This document shows, piece after piece, positions 1-9,000 of a stretch of DNA of 18,071 nt (positions within the stretch are counted from its first letter, which is position 1; the number at the start of each line of letters is the position of its first letter). The translations under genes and the position numbers were made by a program. Origin of the DNA: JBFMAP01 sp964632135 (GTDB taxonomy: Archaea; Micrarchaeota; Micrarchaeia; Burarchaeales; JBFMAP01); assembly GCA_964632135.1 (NCBI GenBank), contig CAZWEI010000023.1, positions 1-18,071 of the forward strand. Reading direction: 5' to 3'. Under the pieces are notes generated by a model. The model was not told where the DNA came from. It saw only the letters and a program-made list of their open reading frames with translations, and ran no database searches.

Positions 1-3000
1 GGTCGTCCGCGTATATCGCTGGCTTGCTTGGCTGCGTGTTGTCGATGTTCATGTCGATTGCTGGCGAGTACTGGCAGTTTCCTTGGTTGTCGCACGCGTA
101 GACGTAGATTTGGTACTGGCCGTCGGCGTAATTATTCGTGTTGAACGTGCAACTCCATCCGTCGCCCGCGTGAGTGTCCTGGCACGCCATCATGGTATTC
201 GTTTCGTTGTCCAAGTAGAGGTCCACGTAGGCTACGCCGCTGCTTCCGCTGTCGACAGCGTACGCGCGGATTGTCGCATCGCCTGCAACGTACGCGCCGT
301 CCTCTGGCGCTATGATTGTCGATGTCGGTGCGGTGTTGTCCACGTCAACGTACACGACCGCGGAATCCCCCTCGTTGCCCGCGTTGTCGTATGCCTTTGC
401 CTGCAGTGTGTGCGCCCCGTCAACATACATGGTCGTGTTCCAGTAGTACGACGTCGCACCGGAGATGTCATAGACGTAGTAGGTGTCGAGAAGGTTTCCA
501 TCGATGTAGAGTTCGATTCTCTGTAGATAGGAGATGCCGATGTCGCTTCCGGAGTAGTCTATTCTGACGTTGTTGCCCGAGATGTAACTTCCTGGGTTGC
601 TGACGTACGCGCTCGGCTTTAGCGTGTCTATTCCGAATGCCGACCATGAGGGAACGCCCTCGTTGCCCTGGTCGTCGACAGCGCTAACCCACCAGTAGTA
701 TATGGCATCAGCATAGAGATTCGGGTCCTCCGGGTCCTGCGGGAACGTGTACGATACCGACGTGTCTGTCGAGTACTGGTCGAACATCGTCGTTCCGTTC
801 AACGCCATCGCGTATAGGTGGTATTTTACCGCGTCGCTCACTGTCTTCCACGTGAACGTCACTGTTCTGTCGTTCAGGTACCACTCTGGCGGCGCTGTAA
901 TCTCCGGCGAATCCGGCAGGTCCGCGTCAACAGTCCACGTTGCGGAGCTGGTGCCTTGGTTTCCAATTCCATCAACGCACGACACGTAAACGGCGTGCGT
1001 TCCATTGCTCAACCCATTGAACGCCTGCTTGTGGTACATCGCGCCGGTGTAACTCATTGTTGCATATGGCGGCACATCAAGCGAATATTCGCAGTTCGCA
1101 TTCTCGTTCGTCACTGCCACGAGCATCGTGTTCGCGCCCGTCTCCTTGCCGTCTTCTGGCGAAATTATCGTCACTATCGGCGCGGAGTTGTCCACGACAA
1201 CGAGTATGCGCGCGCTTCCCTCGTTTCCGCAATCATCGTACGCGCGAGCCATGAGCGTGTGAGGCCCGTCAACCTCGTTCGTGGTGTTCCATGAGTATGT
1301 GCACATGCTGTCGCAAAGCATCTCGTTCCAGTTCACAGCGTCCGCGGATACTTCTACGCTTCCTGAGTTGCTCTCGACCGTGATTGTCACCATTCCGTTT
1401 ACAGTCATCGCATCCGTTGGATACGCGAACTGAACCTGTGGCGGTATCGTGTCGACGGTTATATCAACCCCGTTCGACCACGCACCCATGTTTCCAACCT
1501 GGTCCACTGCCCTAACTTTCGCGTTGTATTCGCCGTCGGGCAGGTTCGCCTTCGTGAAGTAGTCCGCGTCAACGTGCGCAGTGATGTTCTCCGCTCCTGT
1601 TATCACTAATTCATAATATGCCGTGTCCCCTCCTATGTTCGTCCAGCTCCACGTGACAGTTCCGTCATTGTCGCATGCGTCGCTGTTGGTTGAGAGTTCT
1701 GGCGTGCCCGGAACCTCGTTGTCTATCTCCATCAGTATGAAGTCGTCGTTCGCGTCGCGCGCCATATCAAAGTACTCGTTGCAACTTCTATCAAATATCT
1801 GAATTACTAAGAACGCCTTGTCGGTCAGGTTGCTCGGGCTCGGCATCGTGAGCGTGCCTCTGCATACTCCGTCAACATATGGGACAGAGCCGATGTACAC
1901 GAGCGTGTAGTTTCCTGCGAGTTGGTTGATGTAGTTCCAGAGGTTGTGTATCTCGCTCTGGTTTATGCTCTCGAATCCGACGTCAAGCGCATAGAACTTG
2001 CACTCTCCTGCTATCCCGCTCGCCGGATGCCCGTCGTAGAGCACGAAATCCGCTGCAGGCGCGTACACTTCAAAGGACTGCCCGTCCGCATAATATCTTC
2101 CTGACACCGGGTTCAGCACCCATGCACGCGGCGGCGCCAAATCGAGTACGTCCGTCTCGCTTTTCACGGTTTCCGTGTTTCCGAGTATATCCGTGCTGTA
2201 ATATTCTAGGTAGTGGTAGCCCTCCTGCGAGTCGAATGAGACGTTATGCGCTGGATTGTAAACGCCCAAAGGCGACCACGGGAATCCGTCATACTTGTGC
2301 CTGTACTTCGTTGTCGTGTGGTCGACCGCGCAGATTGGTCCTCCATCCTGCACCTCGAATCCTGCGCTGAAGTTGTAGTTAACCCAGTAGTTGCAGTTCT
2401 CCCACTCGTAGCACGGCGTGAAGCAACCGTACAATTGTTTCGTTGTCTCTGGCGGTGTTGTGTCTACCTTATCCACTTCCACGTGCGGGTTCGCTTCTGT
2501 TCCGTTTGAGTTGCCGAGCGCGTCAACGCAGTAGTACTCGAGCGTGTGTATCGAATCCTCGGTGTATGTGAAATCCTTCTGCACGTCTGGAATGCGCACC
2601 GGGTCAATCCACTGCGTCCACGTTCCGTTGTCAACCTGGTACCTGTACCACAGATGCACGTTGTCGACCGGGTGCGGGTCTGGGTCAGTGCAGTATAGGC
2701 TTATCGTGGTGTTCTGCGTTATGAAATACTCGCATCCCTCTGTTTCATTGCATGCGTGTTTCAGCTCCCCGACAGTCTTATCTACATTCGGGGGCTGGTT
2801 GTCCACGAATGCACACTGCATCTTTATGGGCTCCGTGTTCCCAAGCGCGTCAACGCTGTAATACTCTATCAGGTGGCACGAGTCCTCTGGCTTGTAGAAC
2901 GGACCGGTGTACATTGTGAAAATACCATCTCCACGCACGAACTCCGAGTTGCAGTATAGTTCTGGGTGGTAACACGCCAGCTCGTCCTCTCCTGTTAGCA

Positions 3001-6000
3001 GCGTGTTTCTCCAGTAGGTTGTTACATTGTCGACCGCGCAGATTGCGCCTCCATCAACAGCCGAGAGGTACACTGGAGTCTGCGATGTTATCCACTCGCT
3101 GACCTCGTCGGTGTAGAACGGAGTCCCGTATGTCTTCGTGGTGTTTGGGTAGACGGTGTCCACCTTGTAAACCTGCTCAAGCGGGTTTTGCTCGGTTCCG
3201 TTTGAGTTTCCAAGCGCGTCAACGCAGTAGTACTGCAGCCTGTGCACTGAATCCTCGGTGAAGTATATTGTCTTGTGCGACTCGTAGTCTATTTTGTCAA
3301 TCCACTCGGTCCAGTTTCCACCATCTACATTGTACCTGTAGAAGAGGTTCACATGGTCGACTGGATGCGGTTGGTTGTCAGTGCAGTAGAGGTCTATTGG
3401 TGTTTGCTGCGTGATGTAGTAATCGCAGCCTTCTCCCACCGCGCACGGAACTTTCGGCTCTCCGGTAATTTTTGTTAGTGCAGGCGGCTTGTTGTCCACG
3501 AAGACGCACTGCTTCTTCACATTTTCTGTGTTGCCGAGTGCGTCAGTGCTGTAGAATTCTATCAGGTGGCAGGACTCCTCTGGCTTTGTGAATGGGGTTA
3601 TGTATTCGTTGAACGGGCCTGTGCCAACCTGCAGCTGGCAGACTGCGTCATCGTAGCAGGGCGTGTCGCTGCCAAGCAGGGTGTTCCTCCAGTAGGTTGT
3701 TATGTGGTCCACTGGGTGCGGGTCTGGGTCTATTGCAGTTAGTGTTACTGGAGTTTGCGATGTAATCCAGTCGCTCACTCCATCGGTGTAGAATGGTGTG
3801 CCGTATGTCTTCGTTGTGTTTGGCGGGACTGTTTCCACTATGTCTATTTCGGTTTGGTTTTCTGCAGTGTTGCCCAGTGCATCAACGCAGTAGTATTCCA
3901 ACTCGTGCACGCTGTCCTCTGGGAATGTGAACGATGCGAATCCTGTTTCACTTGAGAACTCAATCCATCTGCCTCCGTCAACCCTGTACTGCCAGTAGAG
4001 AGTTACATCATTTACTGGATGCTGTGCCGGGTCGACGCATGAGAGGTTGATTTGCGTCTGCTGCGTGATGTAAAGGTCGCAGTTCTCTCCAACCTCGCAC
4101 GCATGCTGCGGCTGTCCAACAACTTTTGTGACTACTGGCGGGGTGTTGTCGACGAAGACGCACTGCTTCTTAACATTTTCTGTGTTGCCGAGTGCGTCAG
4201 TGCTGTAGAATTCTATCAGGTGGCAGGACTCCTCTGGCTTTGTGAATGGGGTTATGTATTCGTTGAACGGGCCTGTGCCAACCTGCAGCTGGCAGACTGC
4301 GTCATCGTAGCAGGGCGTGTCGCTGCCAAGCAGGGTGTTCCTCCAGTAGGTTGTTATGTGGTCCACTGGGTGCGGGTCTGGGTCTATTGCAGTTAGTGTT
4401 ACTGGAGTTTGCGATGTAATCCAGTCGCTCACTCCGTCAGTGTAGAATGGTGTGCCGTATGTTTTGTTTGTTACGGGCGGGACTGTTTCCACTATGTCTA
4501 TCTCGGTTACATTAGGCACTGCATTATGCAGTGCATCCTCACAGTAATATTCGAGTGTGTGGACGCTGTCCTCTGGGTATGCAAACGAGACGAATCCTCC
4601 TGACGTCAGCAGTTGCACCCAGTCAGTTCCGTTGTAGTAGCTTGCGTATAATGTGACCGCATCAACTGGGTGGTTGCCCACATCAGTGCAGGTGAGGTTG
4701 ATTTGCGTGTTCTGCGTGATGTAGTAGTGGCACTCCTCCTGTCCCTCGCACGCATGCTTAGGCTCTCCGACAACTTTTGTTACCACTGGCGGCGTGTTGT
4801 CCACAAAGACGCACTGCTTCTTCACTGTCTCTGTGTTGCCGAGTATATCAGCGCTGTAGTATTCTATCAGGTGGCAGGACTCCTCTCCTTTTGTGAATGG
4901 ACCTGTGTATTCTGTGAAGTTCCCGCTACCGACCGCATACTGGCAGTCATCAAATGGATGATCAGCCCAGCAATAATCGTCGCTTACAAGGGTGTTTCTC
5001 CAGTAAGTAGTGACGTGGTCAACTGGATGCGGGTCTGGGTCTATTGCAGTGAGTGTGATTGGAGTCTGTGATGTAATCCAGTCTCTTACCCCATCAGTGT
5101 AGAACGGCGTGCCGTACGTCTTCGTCGTGTTTGGCTGGACTGTTTCCACTATGTCTATTTCGGTCTGGTTCTGCGCTGTGTTTCCAAGTACATCAACGCA
5201 GAAGTATTCCAGCTCGTGCACGCTGTCCTCTGGGAATGTGAATGATGCGAATCCTGTGTAGCTCGCAAACTCTGTCCAGTTTCCGCCGTCAACTCGGTAC
5301 TGCCAGTAGAGAGTTACGTTGTTTACTGGGTGCGGTTCAGGGTCAACGCATGAGAGATTTATTTGCGTCTGCTGCGTTATGTAAAGGTCGCAGTTCTCTG
5401 TCTCTCTGTCGCACGCATGCTGCGGCTGTCCAACAACTTTTGTTACCACTGGCGGCGTGTTGTCCACGAACACGCACTGCCTCTTCACTCGCTCTGTGTT
5501 GCCGAGCGCGTCAGTGCTGTAGAACTCAATCAGGTGGCAGGACTCCTCTCTCTTTGTGAATGGGCCTGTGTATTGGTTGAATTCTCCTGTGCCCACTTGC
5601 AACTGGCAGACTGCATCATCGTAGCAGGGTATGTCGTCTCGGAGCAGGGTGTTTCTCCAGTAGGTTGTTGTGTTGTCGACTGCGCAGATTGCTCCTCCAT
5701 CAACTGCCGAGAGGTACACTGGAGTCTGCGATGTTATCCACTCGCTGACCTCGTCGGTGTAGAATGGAGTCCCGTATGTCTTCGTGGTGTTTGGGTAGAC
5801 GGTGTCCACCTTGTAGACCTGCTCATGCGGGCTCGCGTTTGTTCCGTTCGAGTTCCCGAGCGCGTCCTCGCAGTAGTACTGCAGCCTGTGCACTGAATCC
5901 TCTGTGAAGTATATCTGCTTGTGCGACTCAACGGCTATGCCGTCAATCCACTCGGTCCAGTTCCCTCCATCAACGTTGTACCTGTAGAAGAGGTTCGCAT

Positions 6001-9000
6001 TGTCGACCGGATGCGGCTGGTTGTCAGTGCAATAGATGTCTATTGGAGTCTGCTGCGTGATGTAGTAATCGCAGCCCTCTCCTACTGCGCATGGGACTTT
6101 AGGCTCTCCGGTGATTTTTGTTATTGCAGGCGGCGTGTTGTCAACGAAGACGCACTGCTTCTTCACTCGCTCTGTGTTGCCGAGCGCGTCAACGCTGTAA
6201 TACTCTATCAAGTGGCAGGACTCCTCTCTCTTTGTGAATGGGCCTGTGTATTGGTTGAATTCTCCTGTGCCCACTTGCAACTGGCAGACTGCATCGTCGT
6301 AGCAAGACGTGTCGCCTTCCAACAGTGTGTTTCTCCAGTAGGTTGTTGTGTTGTCGACTGCGCAGATTGCTCCGCCGTCCGTTGCAGTGAGTGTGACAGG
6401 AGTTTGTGATGTTATCCAGTCGCTTCTTCCGTCGGTGTAGAACGGTGTTCCGTATGTTTTGTTTGTTGTCGGCGGTGTCGTGTCAACCTTGTCTATTTCC
6501 ATGTAGACAGAGCCGTTGTTTCCAAGAGCATCGATGCAGTAGTATTCGAGCGTGTGAACGCTGTCCTCTTGGAATGTGAACGGCTCGTAGTACTGCATCC
6601 ACTGCGAGAAGCCGGCACCATCGACATCATATCGGTAGTATATTATTCCTTGGTCAACTGGGTGCGGCTCTGGGTCAACGCAGGTGAGCTGTATTTGCGT
6701 CTGCTGCGTTATCCAAGAATGGCATTGCGTTGGGTCTTCATTCTCACAAGGCAGTTGCGGTCCAAGTAAGGTTTTCTCGACTGTCGGCGGCTGCGTCTCG
6801 ACGATATCGATTTCGTAGTAGTGCGGCCCGTTGTTTCCGCATCTGTCTGACGCGTAATACTCAACCTCGTGGATGCTGTCCTCTGCAAAATAGAACGTGG
6901 TCGTGTTCGCGCTCACGTGGACCCAGTCGCTCCATCCGCCCCACGAGTCGCTATAGTTTACCTTGAATCTGTATCTGTAATGTATTGTGACCATGTCCGA
7001 GTAGACGTGGTCCCACGCGTTGTCAATATCATACGCGGTCAGCGTGATTGGCGTGTTCGTCCTTATGTAGTAGCACGCGCTCGCTTCCTGCGTGTCTCCA
7101 TAATATCCGCACGTCACGTTTGGTGTTCCGACGCTCTTCACTACCGCAGGCGGCGTTCTGTCGACCACGAACTTCAACGGGGTCTGGTAGATGAGTTTGC
7201 CCCAGTTGCACGCGCAGTCGAGCGCATCTGCCTTAACCTCGTGCGTTCCCTCGCTGTAGTTTCCGTTTGTAACATTGTCATACGCGAGGTCGCACGTGGT
7301 TTCATACTCGCCGAATGCGCCGTCAGCAGGGTACATCCCGATTCCCGTTCCTGCCGGCTGCGTGAAACTCATCGGCGGCTTCACGAAATACTCCGCGTCC
7401 GCGATGCAGGACTGTCCCTGCTGGTCGCAGAAGTATGCGTAGTATGTGAAATTGTCAGCGCACACCCATTGTCCGTAAGAGTCTATCCAGTGCACGTTTG
7501 TTATGCTGCTGTTTATGGTCTCCGGGTGCTTGGTGTCTATCTCAAGCCTCTCGCACTCGCACGCGCCCCAGTACCCGTCGCTGTTCTTCGCCCTTATGCA
7601 GTACATGTAGTTTCCGCCGTCGTACAGGCCCGTGCTGTCGAACGCGGCGCCTATGTCCTCGACCTGCTCATCAAAATTACCATCGACCGCGCTCATGTTC
7701 CCGCGCGGATAGCTTCCCTGCGGCGTGCAGATGTTTGCATAACCGACTGTGTGAATGTAATACTCTGCCTGTGCGATGTTCGTGCAGTTCTCTGTCGCGG
7801 TCGCGTTCATGAAATTCGCCGGGCAGAGCGGTCCTGCTGGGTTCGGTGAAACGTTCATGTTGGAAATTACTGGTCCGATCGTATCAACCGGGCCGATCGT
7901 CTCGTTGCACACGTTGCGGCACGTCATGTTTTCCTCTGTAAGCGTGCATCCGCCCTGGCCGTCCCCGTTCAAGCACTCGCGCCTTCCGTAATAACATATG
8001 CTATTATTTACCGTCCCTGGGACAGGGCAGTAGTCTTCGCTGTACATACACGCGCACGATGCAGGGTCAGCGTTGCACTGCCCGTCGTAATAACAAACAT
8101 CCCCTCCTATGTACGGCGTGCATTCTGTTCCGTATCCGTCGCACGCTGCGGTGCATGCCCTCAATCCGTTCTCCGAGGGTATTTCCGGTCCGTTGTCATT
8201 TTCATCCGCGTCGGCGCACGTGTGAGTGAGCGTCTGCGTGCCATTCGTGCAGACATTGTTCTCCTCGTCGCAAATGCTATCGAACGCGCAGGCATAATCG
8301 AAAGTCGCGCTGAAATCATCAGGGACATAATCGCACGTTGCTATCTCGGACAAATTGTTTCCGCTGCAGTCGCGCGGGTTGCTGAGCTGGCAGGAGCCTT
8401 TGTAACACGTATCGTTAACAGTGCAGAATTGCCCGTCCTCGCACGGAGTCCCATCTGCCACAGGCTGCGCCACGCACGCGTCCAACTCCTCGTTGCACAC
8501 TCCGATGTTGCACTGGTCGCTCATGCCCGAGCAGTCGCGCTCAGAGCCTCCGCATATTCCGGATGCGCAAACATCACTCACAGTACAATATTGTCCATCA
8601 TCGCACTGGCCTCCCTCGTTCGAAGGCTGCTGCACGCACGAGCCAGTGGGCTCTGTGCACACGCCGATGTTGCACTGGTTGTCCAGATACGAACAGTCAA
8701 CGGACGCGCCGCTCTGGCACATGAAACTCTGGTCGCAGTACTCCCTGCCGTTGCAGGCGAATCCATCATCGCAGTCCGAATCCTCGTCGCACTCCCCGCA
8801 GTCTGGGATAAAGGTGGCGCACTCGTCAGGCTGCTGGCCAGGGGTTTGGGCGCATGCTATGCTGACGTAGTCGCACGCGTAGTAATAACAATCTGAATCT
8901 TGAGCGCATGAATCACCCTGCGTGCCATTCGGCACCATCTCGCACATCATCGTGTCGTAGTTGCATATCGTATCATAGCAGTCGTCGTTTGTCAGGCACG

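Larger units (their letters stand above)
2448..6469 (-). repeat. Twelve tandem Ig/OmpL47-like modules in alternating A-B order
   Basis: Within the giant gene, residues about 1596-2936 consist of twelve modules of about 105-115 residues. A modules begin TKTYGTPFYTD, continue DWITSQTPVTL, TTYWRNTLL and CYDDAVCQLQVGTG, and end ESCHLIEYYS-DALGNTE-VKKQCVFVDN-PP. B modules begin TK-GEP-C, continue YYITQQT and HPVD, and end EDSVHxLxYYCxDALGN plus a KVDT or IDIVET linker. The A-B pair is about 218 residues (654 nt). Divergent modules flank the core: two B-like ones before it and one A-like one after it. The pattern of an aromatic strand (YRVDGG-W), an EDSVH turn and a DALGN end resembles OmpL47-type/Ig-like folds of surface proteins (family recognition from memory). 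Confidence 0.9.

Noticed and set aside
2448..6469. Repeat array as a CRISPR
   Set aside because: The repeats are about 654 nt, in frame, coding for protein modules with no unique short spacers.
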